From Pseudomonas parakoreensis (lineage in GTDB: Bacteria; Pseudomonadota; Gammaproteobacteria; Pseudomonadales; Pseudomonadaceae): 64,000 nucleotides of DNA. Below are positions 25,714 to 36,238 of the stretch, piece after piece. Position 1 is the first letter of the stretch. Every line of letters starts with the position of its first letter. The stretch lies in assembly GCF_021602155.1 (NCBI RefSeq), contig NZ_BQHY01000020.1, forward strand, positions 1 through 64,000, read 5' to 3'. The translations under genes were made by a program, and so were the position numbers. Under the pieces are notes generated by a model that did no database searches, was not told the origin of the DNA, and worked only from the letters and a program-made list of their open reading frames with translations.

Positions 25714-28344
25714 ATGGGCAAATCGCTGGTCATTGTGGAATCCCCGGCTAAGGCCAAGACCATCAACAAGTATCTGGGCAACCAATACGTGGTGAAGTCG
25801 AGTATCGGCCATATCCGAGACCTGCCCACCAGCGGTTCGGCTAGCGCCAGCAAAGAGCCGGCCGCCAAGCGCGGTAAGGCCGCCGCGGGCGAAGGGCCGG
25901 TGCTCACGCCGAAAGAGAAGGCGCGCAAGCAACTGGTTTCGCGCATGGGTGTCGACCCGGAACATGGCTGGAAAGCCCAGTACGAGATCCTTCCGGGTAA
26001 AGAGAAGGTCATCGAAGAGCTGCGCCGGCTCGCCAAGGATGCTGACACCATCTATCTCGCAACCGACTTGGATCGCGAGGGGGAAGCCATTGCCTGGCAC
26101 CTGCGCGAAGCCATCGGTGGTGACGACAGCCGCTACAAGCGCGTGGTCTTCAACGAAATCACCAAGAAAGCGATTCAGGAAGCGTTCTCCGAGCCGGGCG
26201 AACTGGACATCGATCGTGTGAACGCCCAGCAGGCGCGTCGTTTCCTCGACCGCGTTGTGGGTTACATGGTCTCGCCACTGCTGTGGGCCAAGATCGCCCG
26301 TGGCCTGTCGGCCGGTCGCGTGCAATCGGTTGCCGTGAAGCTGGTGGTCGAGCGTGAGCGTGAAATCCGTGCGTTCAACCCGGAAGAGTACTGGGAAGTG
26401 CACGCCGATCTTGGCACCGCCAAGGGCTCGACTGTACGTTTCGAAGTGGCGCGCGAGAAGGGCGAGGCCTTCAAGCCGCTGAACGAAGCCCAGGCCACGG
26501 CCGCGCTGGAGAAACTCAAGTCCTCCAGCTACAGCATCGTCAAGCGCGAAGACAAGTCGACCAGCAGCAAGCCGTCGGCGCCGTTCATCACGTCCACCCT
26601 GCAGCAAGCCGCGAGCAATCGTCTGGGCTTCGGCGTGAAGAAAACCATGATGATGGCCCAGCGTCTGTACGAAGCCGGCTACATCACTTATATGCGTACC
26701 GACTCGACCAATCTTTCGGCCGATGCCGTGGCGATGGCGCGCACCTACATCGAAGATGAGTTCGGCAAGAAGTACCTGCCGGAAGCGCCGAATGTCTACA
26801 GCAGCAAAGAAGGCGCACAAGAGGCTCACGAAGCGATTCGTCCTTCCGACGCCAACACCACGCCAAGCAAGCTTGCAGGCATGGAGCGTGACGCTGAGCG
26901 CCTTTACGAGCTGATCTGGCGCCAGTTCCTTGCTTGCCAGATGCTGCCGGCGCAGTACCTGTCGACCACTGTCAGCGTCGCTGCTGGTGACTTTGAGCTG
27001 CGCGCCAAGGGCCGCATCCTCAAGTTCGACGGTTACACCCGCGTCCTGCCGCAGATCACCAAACCTGGCGATGACGACGTTCTGCCCGACATGGCGCAGG
27101 GCGATGTGATGAAGCTGATCAAGCTTGATCCGTCGCAGCACTTCACCAAGCCGCCAGCGCGTTACTCCGAAGCGAGCCTCGTGAAAGAAATGGAAAAACG
27201 CGGTATCGGTCGTCCCTCGACCTATGCAGCCATCATTTCGACCATTCAGGATCGCGGCTACGTGACCCTGCACAATCGTCGTTTCTACTCGGAAAAGATG
27301 GGCGACATCGTCACCGAGCGTCTGTCGGAGAGTTTCTCGAATCTCATGGACTACGGCTTCACTGCCGGCATGGAAGAGAACCTCGATGACGTGGCTCAGG
27401 GCGAGCGCGACTGGAAAAACGTGCTGGACGAGTTCTACGGCGACTTCAAGAAGAAGCTTGAAGTGGCGGAGAACCCGGACAATGGCATGCGTGCCAACCA
27501 GCCCGTGATGACCGACATTCCGTGCACCACATGCGGTCGTCCGATGCAGATCCGTACCGCATCGACCGGTGTGTTCCTTGGCTGCTCGGGTTACAGCCTG
27601 CCGCCGAAGGAGCGCTGCAAGGCCACCGTCAACCTGGTGCCAGGCGACGAGATTGCCGCGGACGACGAGGGCGAGTCGGAGTCGTTGGTTCTGCGTGGCA
27701 AGCATCGCTGCCCGATTTGCAGCACGGCGATGGACGCCTACCTGCTTGATGAGAAGCGCAAACTGCACATCTGCGGTAACAATCCGGATTGCGCGGGCTA
27801 CGAAATCGAAGAGGGCAACTATCGCATCAAGGGCTATGAAGGTCCGAGCCTGGAGTGCGACAAGTGCGGCAGCGAGATGCAGCTCAAGACCGGTCGTTTC
27901 GGCAAGTTCTTCGGTTGCACCAACCCAACTTGCAAGAACACCCGCAAGCTGCTGAAGAGCGGTGATGCGGCGCCGCCGAAGATGGATCCGGTGAAAATGC
28001 CTGAGCTGAAATGCGAAAAGGTCAACGACACCTACATCCTGCGCGACGGTGCTTCCGGTCTGTTCCTGGCAGCCAGTCAGTTCCCGAAAAACCGCGAGAC
28101 CCGTGCTCCGCTGGTGATCGAGATTCTGCCGCACAAGGACGAGATCGATCCGAAGTACCACTTCTTGTGCGAAGCGCCACAGAAGGATCCTGATGGTCTG
28201 CCAGCGGTCATCCGCTACAGCCGAAAGACCAAGGAGCAATACGTGCAGACCGAAGTAGACGGCAAGCCTACCGGCTGGAAGGCGTACTACGATGGTGGTA
28301 AATGGACTGTTGAAGACAAGCGCACGAAAGCCAAGGCTGAGTAA
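25714..28344 (+). CDS. topA: DNA topoisomerase I (type IA)
   Basis: 876 residues. Relaxes negative supercoils by single-strand passage. The N-terminal TOPRIM domain starts [20 protein letters not shown] and has the acidic triad in [15 protein letters not shown]. The catalytic tyrosine is in [14 protein letters not shown] (Y326, with R328 beside it). The C-terminus carries three zinc-finger-like cysteine clusters ([24 protein letters not shown], each with a distal Cys pair) and a tail of two further repeats ending in a Lys-rich stretch. Monocistronic, with its own strong terminator. Confidence 0.97.
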   Translation: MGKSLVIVESPAKAKTINKYLGNQYVVKSSIGHIRDLPTSGSASASKEPAAKRGKAAAGEGPVLTPKEKARKQLVSRMGVDPEHGWKAQYEILPGKEKVIEELRRLAKDADTIYLATDLDREGEAIAWHLREAIGGDDSRYKRVVFNEITKKAIQEAFSEPGELDIDRVNAQQARRFLDRVVGYMVSPLLWAKIARGLSAGRVQSVAVKLVVEREREIRAFNPEEYWEVHADLGTAKGSTVRFEVAREKGEAFKPLNEAQATAALEKLKSSSYSIVKREDKSTSSKPSAPFITSTLQQAASNRLGFGVKKTMMMAQRLYEAGYITYMRTDSTNLSADAVAMARTYIEDEFGKKYLPEAPNVYSSKEGAQEAHEAIRPSDANTTPSKLAGMERDAERLYELIWRQFLACQMLPAQYLSTTVSVAAGDFELRAKGRILKFDGYTRVLPQITKPGDDDVLPDMAQGDVMKLIKLDPSQHFTKPPARYSEASLVKEMEKRGIGRPSTYAAIISTIQDRGYVTLHNRRFYSEKMGDIVTERLSESFSNLMDYGFTAGMEENLDDVAQGERDWKNVLDEFYGDFKKKLEVAENPDNGMRANQPVMTDIPCTTCGRPMQIRTASTGVFLGCSGYSLPPKERCKATVNLVPGDEIAADDEGESESLVLRGKHRCPICSTAMDAYLLDEKRKLHICGNNPDCAGYEIEEGNYRIKGYEGPSLECDKCGSEMQLKTGRFGKFFGCTNPTCKNTRKLLKSGDAAPPKMDPVKMPELKCEKVNDTYILRDGASGLFLAASQFPKNRETRAPLVIEILPHKDEIDPKYHFLCEAPQKDPDGLPAVIRYSRKTKEQYVQTEVDGKPTGWKAYYDGGKWTVEDKRTKAKAE

Positions 28345-28360
28345 GCGTTAGCCTGATACA

Positions 28361-28405
28361 AAAAAGGCCGCATGATAACCCTCGGGTTTTCATGCGGCCT
28401 TTTTG
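28361..28405 (+). terminator. Rho-independent terminator after topA
   Basis: AAAAAGGCCGCATGA pairs with TCATGCGGCCTTTTT around a 15-nt loop that itself contains CCCTCGGG. Long perfect stem plus T run. Confidence 0.93.
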
Positions 28406-28488
28406 TTTTGTGCTTGCGGTCGGATCCGTTGATCCATGACACTGTCGGGTCTGTGTGACGCAATTATTTCGCTGTGGAGACTGCCGGC

Positions 28489-29013
28489 ATGGCGCACGAA
28501 CTCTATACCCGCACCAATCAGAAAATCTATTTCGCCGGCCTGTCGCTGGAAGCTCTGGCTCGTGCCGAAGAGGGGCGAGCGATGAATTCGCTGGCGCTGA
28601 TCCAGGCTGGGCGTGAATCGGCGTTATTTCACCTCTACGGCGCGCTTTTGGGACTGTGCCATGAGATCGCCGGTTTCTATCGTCTGCCTCAGGCTAATGC
28701 GTCGCGAGCAGAAGTGTTGTTGACTCGTGACGTCCTGGAATCGATTGCCATCCCTGAGCTGGCCGAGATGGTGGAACTGGCCGGTAACCCTGAAACCTGG
28801 CTGGCGAAACTGCTGGCGGCGCATTCGGCGTTGTTCCAGCCGCCACGGGTGCCACAGAAGCCCAAGGGCGATGTGACGCAGCCATTGATTCAGGCCATTA
28901 ATCTTGATGAGGAAGAGGCGCCGCAGGAGTTGAGTCGCGAAGAGCTGGAGAGCTGGCGGCAGAATCTCAAAGGTCTGGCGATCCGCTTTCGCGAAGGTCT
29001 GAACGAATGCTGA
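28489..29013 (+). CDS. Conserved hypothetical protein (DUF6586-type)
   Basis: 174 residues from MAHELYTRTNQKIYFA. Mostly alpha-helical; it has Ala/Leu-rich helices, a Pro-rich linker (QPPRVPQKPKGD) and a C-terminal acidic helix. No signal peptide, membrane segment or catalytic motif. It resembles the Pseudomonas family I know as DUF6586 in the topA-lexA neighbourhood. An in-frame ATG 15 nt upstream exists; the chosen start gives the conserved MAHELY beginning. Function unknown. Confidence 0.75.
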   Translation: MAHELYTRTNQKIYFAGLSLEALARAEEGRAMNSLALIQAGRESALFHLYGALLGLCHEIAGFYRLPQANASRAEVLLTRDVLESIAIPELAEMVELAGNPETWLAKLLAAHSALFQPPRVPQKPKGDVTQPLIQAINLDEEEAPQELSREELESWRQNLKGLAIRFREGLNEC

Positions 29014-29119
29014 TGGGCATTGGTACGGTGGCAATCTGAAACATGCTGCTGGTCAAGATCCCGAGCGAAGCCCGAATGATGTCTATATAATCCCTGCCTT
29101 TCGTGGAGAACAGACCTAT

Positions 29120-29353
29120 ATGCCAACGTCCTTTCTAGAAATTGTCGAGTTACCAGACGGCCGAATCGAACTGCGCAGGGCTGAGGACGAGGGTTCTCTG
29201 GTGACGCTGGATTTCTCCGAGGATGCCAAAGCGTTCCTGCAAGGCCAGCACGTGGAAATCGCCAAGGCGATGTTAAGCGTCGGCGTACAGATGGCCGGTC
29301 GTATGGTCGAAGGCGAGTTTGATAAGGAAGAGGGGCCGCGGGTTCTTCACTGA
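29120..29353 (+). CDS. Small conserved hypothetical protein (77 aa)
   Basis: 77 residues, acidic. Begins MPTSFLEIVELPDGRIELRR, continues with a LVTLDFSEDAKAFLQGQ segment and a helix VEIAKAMLSVGVQMAGRMV. No signal or known domain. It lies between the DUF6586-type gene and the convergent sulA; a same-sized gene occupies this position in P. aeruginosa, from memory. A GGAGAA site lies before the ATG. Confidence 0.75.
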   Translation: MPTSFLEIVELPDGRIELRRAEDEGSLVTLDFSEDAKAFLQGQHVEIAKAMLSVGVQMAGRMVEGEFDKEEGPRVLH

Positions 29354-29447
29354 GCCCCGCCTGTCGGCGATTGCCGCTATCGCATCAGATCGGCTTCTCT
29401 GTCCCTGGAGAAGCCATGCGCTTCACACAGCGCGCGTTACCAGTGAA

Positions 29448-29921
29448 TCAACCCAGTCGAATGTTCAGGCTCTGAGCGTCGCCCGTGCGGGCAGCGCCGA
29501 TCAGCTGTTGCCGGGAACTTGTGTTCAGTGGGTTGAGCCATGTCACCACTGTGTGGCTACGGCCCAGACGCAGCGCTTCACACGCCAGTTGCTGAGCGCT
29601 TTGCGCGCCACGTGGTTGCAGCAGCAGAATGCGTTCACGGTTCAGGCCGACCTCTCGCAGCCAGGTCTGGGTCAGGCTGGCGGGTGGGGCGATCAGTGTC
29701 AGCCAGCGCGCGTCCTGATCCTCGCTCAGTTCGCGAAGGATCGGGGCAAGCAGGTTCAGGCAGTTCCCGGCCGCACCGCGCAGTGACAGCTCACTGAATA
29801 CTTCCGGTTCGGCAATCCATGGGCGCTCGACGACATCTTTCAGGATCGGCGCCATCGGTTGTGCCAGAAACGCTTCGAATAAAGGCAGTTGTGTTTGCTG
29901 AGGTGTGTGTGGGAACTGCAT
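29448..29921 (-). CDS. sulA: SOS-induced cell division inhibitor SulA
   Basis: 157 residues. SulA binds FtsZ and blocks septation during DNA damage. The RecA-like core is recognisable by WLTLIAPPASLTQTWLREVGLN and the VVTWLNPLN block. The start is set at ATG 29921 (MQFPHTPQQTQ) because an ideal AAAGGAGG lies about five bases before it; the frame is open further upstream inside the lexA end but without a ribosome-binding site. The gene lies 10 bp after lexA and shares its SOS-controlled promoter. Confidence 0.92.
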   Translation of the reverse strand: MQFPHTPQQTQLPLFEAFLAQPMAPILKDVVERPWIAEPEVFSELSLRGAAGNCLNLLAPILRELSEDQDARWLTLIAPPASLTQTWLREVGLNRERILLLQPRGAQSAQQLACEALRLGRSHTVVTWLNPLNTSSRQQLIGAARTGDAQSLNIRLG

Positions 29922-29931
29922 AAAGCCTCCT

Positions 29932-30540
29932 TTAGCGGCGGATGACGCCGACACTCAAGCCTTCGATCACCAGTTCCTGATCTTTCAGGTCGACTTCGAT
30001 AGGGGCGAACTCAGGGTTTTCGGCAATCAGCCAGACTTTGCTGCCTTCGCGCTTGAAGCGCTTGACCGTCACTTCATCGCCGATCCGTGCAACCACGACC
30101 TGGCCATTGCGTGCTTCGCGAGTAGTGTGAACCGCCAGCAGGTCACCGTCGAAAATGCCGATGTCCTTCATGCTCATCCCGTGTACGCGCAACAGGTAGT
30201 CGGCTCGGGGATGGAAGAAGGCCGGGTTGATGTTGCAGGACTCTTCGATGTGCTGCTGGGCGAGGATCGGAGCACCGGCGGCGACCCGGCCAATGATTGG
30301 CAGGGTGGAGTCATCGGCCTTGGCTTCGAAGCCCGGGATGCGGATGCCCCGAGAAGCGCCAGGCGTCATCTCGATGGCACCTTTGCGGGCCAGGGCCTTG
30401 AGATGCTCTTCAGCCGCGTTTGGCGACTTGAAACCCAGCTCCTGAGCGATTTCCGCGCGGGTTGGCGGGTAGCCGTTGTCTTCGAGGCAGCGTTTGATAA
30501 AGGCCAGAATCTCGGCTTGGCGTGGCGTCAGCTTTAGCAT
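29932..30540 (-). CDS. lexA: LexA repressor, SOS response
   Basis: 202 residues. The N-terminal winged HTH (about 1-65; [23 protein letters not shown]) binds SOS boxes; the C-terminal S24-type peptidase domain has the A88-G89 self-cleavage bond (RVAAGAP), catalytic S123 (VHGMSM) and K160. First gene of lexA-sulA. Two LexA boxes lie 10 bp or more before its start, giving autoregulation. The opposite side of the intergenic region carries psrA. Confidence 0.98.
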   Translation of the reverse strand: MLKLTPRQAEILAFIKRCLEDNGYPPTRAEIAQELGFKSPNAAEEHLKALARKGAIEMTPGASRGIRIPGFEAKADDSTLPIIGRVAAGAPILAQQHIEESCNINPAFFHPRADYLLRVHGMSMKDIGIFDGDLLAVHTTREARNGQVVVARIGDEVTVKRFKREGSKVWLIAENPEFAPIEVDLKDQELVIEGLSVGVIRR

Positions 30541-30550
30541 ATTGATCGCT

Positions 30551-30585
30551 CTGTCTTTTTATACAGTGACTGGGATTATATACAG
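30551..30585 (-). promoter_or_regulatory. Two tandem LexA boxes controlling lexA-sulA
   Basis: Box 1, 30551-30566: CTGT-N8-ACAG, perfect consensus. Box 2, 30570-30585: CTGG-N8-ACAG, one mismatch. They are 3 bp apart, just upstream of lexA, as in other pseudomonads and E. coli lexA. Confidence 0.92.
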
Positions 30586-30727
30586 TGAAGCAGTCTTGGC
30601 AATGCCCGTTTTTTTGCGGCCCGCCGGACGGTCGGCTGCCGTGCTTATTAAAGGAGCGGACGAGTGTGGTTAAATAGCTGACCGACCATTCCCAAAACGA
30701 ACTGGCAGGCTTGACAAGGCACAGGCT

Positions 30728-30754
30728 GAAACGTATGTTTCAAACAAGTGTTTG
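30728..30754 (+). promoter_or_regulatory. Two abutting PsrA operators upstream of psrA
   Basis: GAAAC-GTAT-GTTTC (30728-30741) and CAAAC-AAGT-GTTTG (30741-30754) both match the PsrA consensus G/CAAAC-N2-4-GTTTG/C and share one base. They end 15 bp before the psrA start codon, overlapping its promoter or leader, consistent with known psrA autorepression. Confidence 0.88.
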
Positions 30755-30769
30755 TCAGGCGGAGTAGCC

Positions 30770-31477
30770 ATGGCCCAGTCGGAAACCGTTGAACGCATTC
30801 TTGATGCTGCCGAGCAGTTGTTCGCGGAGAAAGGTTTCGCCGAAACCTCATTGCGTTTGATCACCAGCAAGGCCGGGGTAAACCTGGCGGCGGTGAACTA
30901 TCATTTCGGCTCCAAGAAAGCCCTGATCCAGGCGGTTTTTTCGCGCTTCCTCGGGCCGTTCTGCGTCAGTCTTGATAAAGAGTTGGAACGGCGTCAGGCC
31001 AAGCCGGAAAACAAACCGACACTTGAAGAGTTGCTGGAGATCCTCGTTGAACAGGCGTTGGTGGTCCAGCCACGCAGCGGTAACGACCTGTCAATTTTCA
31101 TGCGTTTGCTCGGGTTGGCGTTCAGCCAGAGCCAGGGTCACCTGCGTCGTTATCTGGAAGACATGTACGGCAAGGTGTTCCGCCGCTACATGCTGCTGGT
31201 CAACGAAGCAGCTCCGCGCATTCCGCCAATCGAACTGTTCTGGCGCGTGCACTTCATGCTCGGCGCTGCAGCGTTCAGCATGTCGGGCATCAAGGCCCTG
31301 CGCGCGATTGCCGAGACCGATTTCGGCGTCAACACGTCGATCGAACAGGTGATGCGCCTAATGGTGCCGTTCCTCGCCGCTGGCATGCGTGCCGAAACCG
31401 GTGTCACCGATCCGGCGATGGCAACAGCGCAATTGCGTCCGCGCAGCAAGTCGACTCCGGTGGCCGCCAAGGTTTAA
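30770..31477 (+). CDS. psrA: TetR-family regulator PsrA (fatty-acid-responsive, activates rpoS)
   Basis: 235 residues. N-terminal TetR HTH (VERILDAAEQLFAEKGFAETSL, then the recognition helix NLAAVNYHFGSKKAL) and an all-helical ligand domain. PsrA is known to sense long-chain fatty acids, to repress fadBA and its own gene, and to activate rpoS. Start set at ATG 30770 (MAQSETVERIL) after a GGCGGAG site; the upstream in-frame codon at 30752 overlaps the PsrA operator. The neighbours lexA and nagZ and the double operator support the name. Confidence 0.95.
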   Translation: MAQSETVERILDAAEQLFAEKGFAETSLRLITSKAGVNLAAVNYHFGSKKALIQAVFSRFLGPFCVSLDKELERRQAKPENKPTLEELLEILVEQALVVQPRSGNDLSIFMRLLGLAFSQSQGHLRRYLEDMYGKVFRRYMLLVNEAAPRIPPIELFWRVHFMLGAAAFSMSGIKALRAIAETDFGVNTSIEQVMRLMVPFLAAGMRAETGVTDPAMATAQLRPRSKSTPVAAKV

Positions 31478-31565
31478 CCGCACACGGGTGGGCGCGGCAG
31501 TTTACATCCGCTAAGCTAGCCGCCCATGCCGACTCTCGTTCTGAATCCGAAATCCCAAGAAATTG

Positions 31566-31617
31566 CCGACCTGCCGAGCATTGCTCACGGTAGCGATTTC
31601 CTGCGGGTCGGGTTTTT
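31566..31617 (+). terminator. Possible terminator between psrA and nagZ
   Basis: CCGACC pairs with GGTCGG around a long loop of about 34 nt, followed by TTTTT. Imperfect; it ends 18 bp before the nagZ start. Confidence 0.4.
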
Positions 31618-31635
31618 CGTTTTCAAGGAATTTCT

Positions 31636-32646
31636 ATGACTGCTGGCCTGCAAGGCTCGTTGATGGTGGACGTCGCCGGTACCTGGCTGACGGCCGAAGA
31701 TCGCCAATTGTTGCGTCAGCCCGAAGTGGGTGGCCTGATCATTTTTGCCCGTAACATCGAGCATCCACGGCAGGTGCGTGAGCTGAGCGCCGCGATCCGC
31801 GCCATTCGCCCGGATCTGCTGCTGGCGGTGGACCAGGAGGGCGGTCGCGTCCAGCGCCTGCGTCAGGGCTTCGTGCGCTTGCCGGCGATGCGCGCCATTG
31901 CTGACAACCCGAATGCCGAGTACCTCGCTGAGCAATGCGGCTGGATCATGGCCACTGAAGTGCTGGCGGTCGGCCTTGATCTGAGTTTCGCCCCGGTACT
32001 GGACCTGGATTACCAGCGCAGCGCCGTGGTTGGCACCCGTTCGTTCGAAGGTGATCCCGAGCGCGCCGCATTACTCGCCGGTGCCTTCATCCGCGGTATG
32101 AATAGCGCAGGGATGGCCGCTACCGGCAAGCATTTCCCCGGTCACGGTTGGGCCGAAGCCGACTCCCACGTCGCGATCCCGAACGACGAGCGCAGCCTTG
32201 ACGACATCCGCGCCAATGACCTTGTACCGTTCGCCAGGTTGAGTAAGCAGCTCGCGGCGGTCATGCCCGCCCACGTCATCTATCCGCAAGTCGATTCGCA
32301 ACCTGCCGGCTTCTCCCGTCGCTGGTTGCAGGAGATCCTGCGCGGCGAGTTGCAGTTCGACGGGGTGATCTTCAGCGACGACCTTTCAATGGCCGGCGCT
32401 CACGTGGTTGGCGATGCCGCCAGCCGTATCGAAGCCGCACTGACTGCCGGCTGTGATATGGGGCTGGTGTGCAACGACCGCGCTGCTGCGGAACTTGCGC
32501 TCAGTGCCGCGCAACGGATGAAGGTCAAGCCGTCCACGCGCATTGCGCGGATGCGCGGCCAGGCGTTCGCCAGCACCGACTACCGTCAGGACCCGCGCTG
32601 GCTCACTGCAATCGGTGCGCTCAAAGACGCTCAACTGATCGATTAA
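31636..32646 (+). CDS. nagZ: Beta-N-acetylglucosaminidase NagZ (peptidoglycan recycling)
   Basis: 336 residues, single-domain cytoplasmic GH3. Removes GlcNAc from GlcNAc-anhydroMurNAc peptides, generating the AmpR inducers in beta-lactamase control. The GH3 signature with catalytic His is in KHFPGHGWAEADSH (H166), and the nucleophile Asp lies in FSDDLSMAG (about D248/249). No signal peptide. An AAGGAA site precedes the ATG. It lies 12 bp upstream of the thioinosine phosphorylase gene, so they are likely cotranscribed. Confidence 0.96.
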   Translation: MTAGLQGSLMVDVAGTWLTAEDRQLLRQPEVGGLIIFARNIEHPRQVRELSAAIRAIRPDLLLAVDQEGGRVQRLRQGFVRLPAMRAIADNPNAEYLAEQCGWIMATEVLAVGLDLSFAPVLDLDYQRSAVVGTRSFEGDPERAALLAGAFIRGMNSAGMAATGKHFPGHGWAEADSHVAIPNDERSLDDIRANDLVPFARLSKQLAAVMPAHVIYPQVDSQPAGFSRRWLQEILRGELQFDGVIFSDDLSMAGAHVVGDAASRIEAALTAGCDMGLVCNDRAAAELALSAAQRMKVKPSTRIARMRGQAFASTDYRQDPRWLTAIGALKDAQLID

Positions 32647-33396
<750 letters not shown>

Positions 33397-33422
33397 GTCT
33401 GACCGAAACCGATTTGGCCTCA

Positions 33423-33510
33423 TCGCTGGCAAGCCAGCTGCCACAGGTATCGAGTTGAATCACAGTGTTGTGTTCGACTCATAACCTTGTGGGAGCTGGC
33501 TTGCCAGCGA
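33423..33510. repeat. REP pair, TCGCTGGCAAGCCAGC family
   Basis: TCGCTGGCAAGCCAGCT-GCCACA and its complement, 23 bp each, 42 bp apart, between the thioinosine phosphorylase and the convergent helicase. Each arm is itself a hairpin, CTGG-CAAG-CCAG-like. Confidence 0.92.
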
Positions 33511-33536
33511 CAGCTCTCTAATTGGCAGGGAGGGGC

Positions 33537-36227
33537 TCAACGCTTGTCGAGCTTATCCGGCAACGGCGCAAACAGCGCTTCGATGTCATCGCTCTGTAGT
33601 TTCCAGTCTCCGGCCTTGCGCCCATCCAGCACGCCAGCTGCCAGGTCGGACTTTTCCTTCTGCAGGTGCTGAATCTTCTCTTCCACCGTGCCCCGGGCAA
33701 TCATCTTGTAAACGAACACCGGCTTTTCCTGGCCGATCCGGTACGCGCGGTCAGTCGCCTGATTCTCGGTTGCCGGGTTCCACCACGGGTCGTAATGAAT
33801 CACCGTGTCCGCTTCGGTCAGGTTCAAACCAACGCCACCGGCCTTCAGGCTGATCAGAAAGATCTGACGCTTACCGCTCTGGAATTCCTTCACCGGCGTG
33901 CGCCGATCGCGGGTCTGTCCCGTCAGCAGGGCATAGGCCACGTTGCGTTTTTTCAGTTCGTCTTCGATCAGTGACAGCATCGACGTGAACTGCGAGAACA
34001 GCAGAATTCGCCGACCTTCCTCAAACAACTCCTCGAGCATTTCCATCAGGCTGTCGAGCTTGCCGGAACTGCTGCCGCGAGCGGGCAGGGTGGCGTCGTT
34101 GACCAGACGCAAGTCGCAGCAAACCTGACGCAGCTTGAGCAGGGCTTCGAGAATGATGATCTGGCTACGCGCCACACCCTTGCGAGTGATCTCGTCACGA
34201 ACCTTCTTGTCCATCGCCAGGCGCATGGTTTCGTACACGTCGCGCTGGGCTTCGTTGAGATCGACCCAGTGGATGATCTCGGTCTTGGGTGGCAGCTCGG
34301 TAGCCACCTGTTCCTTGGTGCGGCGCAGCAGAAACGGTTTTATCCGCCCATTGAGGTGCTGCAATCTGACTTCGCTGGCGCGTTTTTCGATCGGTACGCG
34401 GTAGTCGGCATTGAAACTTTTGACGTCGCCCAGCCAGCCCGGCAGCAGGAAATGAAACAGCGACCACAACTCACCGAGGTGGTTTTCCAGCGGTGTGCCG
34501 CTCAGGCACAGCCGTTGGCGCGCGTTGAGTTCGCGGGCAGCCTGTGCGGCTTTGCTGTTGGGGTTCTTGATGTATTGGGCTTCGTCCAGCACCAGAACGT
34601 GCAGCGGCTGTTGCGCCAGGCGCTCGACGTCCTTGGGCAGCAGCGCGTAAGTGGTGAGGATCAGGTCGAAATCGGCCAGATGCTCGAAGTGTTTTTTGCG
34701 GGCGGCACCGTACAGCGCGACCACTTTCAGTTGCGGCGTGAAGTGCGCAGCTTCGTCGAGCCAGTTCGGGATCAGGCTGGTGGGCATCACCACCATGCAC
34801 GGCCGATCCAGGCGCCCGGCATTTTTCTCGCTAAGAATATGCGCCAGAGTCTGTAGGGTTTTGCCCAGGCCCATGTCGTCCGCCAGGATCCCGCCAACCT
34901 CTAGCTGACGCAGGGACTGCATCCAGCTCAAGCCTTCGAGCTGATAAGGCCGCAACGTCGCGTTCAAGCCCTTCGGCGCTTTGGCGCTGAAGTCGCGAAT
35001 GTCGCGCAGGCGTTGGGCGAAGCTGCGAATCTGCTCGCCGCCTTCCCACAGCAGGGGAAGGCCTTCCAGCGAATTGAGCCGCGTCGCGTCGGCTTTGCTC
35101 AGGCGCAGGGTGGTTTCGCCCGGCTCCTGCAAGTAAAACTCGCCCAGTGTCGCCAGCACCGGTTTCAGTCGGCCAAGGGGCAGGGCCACCTGCAGTGGCC
35201 CGTGCTCACTGTTGCGTTGCGGAATATTGACCAGAATCAGTTCGTCATCGCGTCGCCGTGCCAGGCGTTCCGGGTTGAGGATTTCCGTGTGCGAGCGCAT
35301 CAGGTTGAGCAGGATCGGCAGCAGGCTCAGGCGTTCGCCATTGACGATAATCCCCAGCTCCAGATCGAACCAGTCGCGTTCCGGCGCCTGTTCGACAGTC
35401 GCGTACCAGTCGTCGACGGCGGTCAGATCGAAACCGAATTCCTCGTCGATCTGCAATTCCCAGCCTTGGGTACGCAGTTTCGGCAGTTCGTTGAGGGTGA
35501 ACGTCAGCCAGGCGCTGTCGTTGACCATCTCGTACAGCTCGCCGGCGCTTTCCGGCAGCGCCTTGCTCTGGCGGGTGGCGATGCGAAAGCCGAGGATTCT
35601 TAACTGTTCGCGGTAGGACTGTTCCACTTCAGGATGGCGTTTTATCCGCAGCGTCTGGGTTTCCTGGCGGATCAGGATGTCGCTGTTTTTCTGTCCGCTG
35701 ACGTATTCATCCAGATAGCTGAACGACAGCGCCGCGCGATGTTGGATGTAGCGCTGCATCTTGCCGTTGCGTGGCTCGAACGCGCTGAACTCGACGCTGG
35801 CCAGCCACAGGCGCGGCAGCGGTTGCACGTTGTCCACCAGCACTTGCGGCGGCGCCTTGGGGCTGCGGTTCTCCAATACGGCCTGGAGTTTTTCCAGCAG
35901 TTCGGCGTCTTTTGCGGCGGCCGGGTATTCGAGGGTTTCCTGCACTTGCAGAAGTACCGCAGCGCAGTGCTTGCAGTTGTTGCGCACCGGGCAGGTACAG
36001 CTGGCGTCAACCAGCAGCAGGGTGCCTTTGGCTGACTCGCGCAAGTGAATGGTCTGACGGTAGACGTTACCGCCAGAGCCTTCGCAACTGGCGGTGATGG
36101 TCGCATCGCCAACCTGCGCGATGCGTACCCGATTCTCCAGGGCGTAGCGGCGGCCACGCTCCAGGCTCTGTTCCTTGAATCGGCTGACCCAGGAGGGTGC
36201 CAACGGTTTACTCAGGGGCGGGGACAT
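33537..36227 (-). CDS. SNF2-family helicase with N-terminal SWIM zinc finger
   Basis: 896 residues. The N-terminal SWIM-type zinc finger (C77-x-C79...C85-x-H87) is followed by a long bacterial SNF2-associated region (about 100-430) and a complete SNF2/Swi2 ATPase. Walker A DMGLGKT is at about 451, motif II DEAQ at about 546, and the C-terminal lobe has LFSQFTSML, LKAGGVGLNLTEAD and DRAYRIGQ. Such bacterial Swi2/Snf2 proteins probably act in transcription recycling or on DNA-protein complexes, but the role is unclear. It lies 11 bp downstream of csiV in the leftward mfd-csiV-helicase array. Confidence 0.92.
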   Translation of the reverse strand: MSPPLSKPLAPSWVSRFKEQSLERGRRYALENRVRIAQVGDATITASCEGSGGNVYRQTIHLRESAKGTLLLVDASCTCPVRNNCKHCAAVLLQVQETLEYPAAAKDAELLEKLQAVLENRSPKAPPQVLVDNVQPLPRLWLASVEFSAFEPRNGKMQRYIQHRAALSFSYLDEYVSGQKNSDILIRQETQTLRIKRHPEVEQSYREQLRILGFRIATRQSKALPESAGELYEMVNDSAWLTFTLNELPKLRTQGWELQIDEEFGFDLTAVDDWYATVEQAPERDWFDLELGIIVNGERLSLLPILLNLMRSHTEILNPERLARRRDDELILVNIPQRNSEHGPLQVALPLGRLKPVLATLGEFYLQEPGETTLRLSKADATRLNSLEGLPLLWEGGEQIRSFAQRLRDIRDFSAKAPKGLNATLRPYQLEGLSWMQSLRQLEVGGILADDMGLGKTLQTLAHILSEKNAGRLDRPCMVVMPTSLIPNWLDEAAHFTPQLKVVALYGAARKKHFEHLADFDLILTTYALLPKDVERLAQQPLHVLVLDEAQYIKNPNSKAAQAARELNARQRLCLSGTPLENHLGELWSLFHFLLPGWLGDVKSFNADYRVPIEKRASEVRLQHLNGRIKPFLLRRTKEQVATELPPKTEIIHWVDLNEAQRDVYETMRLAMDKKVRDEITRKGVARSQIIILEALLKLRQVCCDLRLVNDATLPARGSSSGKLDSLMEMLEELFEEGRRILLFSQFTSMLSLIEDELKKRNVAYALLTGQTRDRRTPVKEFQSGKRQIFLISLKAGGVGLNLTEADTVIHYDPWWNPATENQATDRAYRIGQEKPVFVYKMIARGTVEEKIQHLQKEKSDLAAGVLDGRKAGDWKLQSDDIEALFAPLPDKLDKR

Positions 36228-36238
36228 AAGGACTTCGA

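Noticed and set aside
25696-28239. 847-codon open frame antisense to topA
   Set aside because: Shadow of a conserved gene; no recognisable domain and biased composition.
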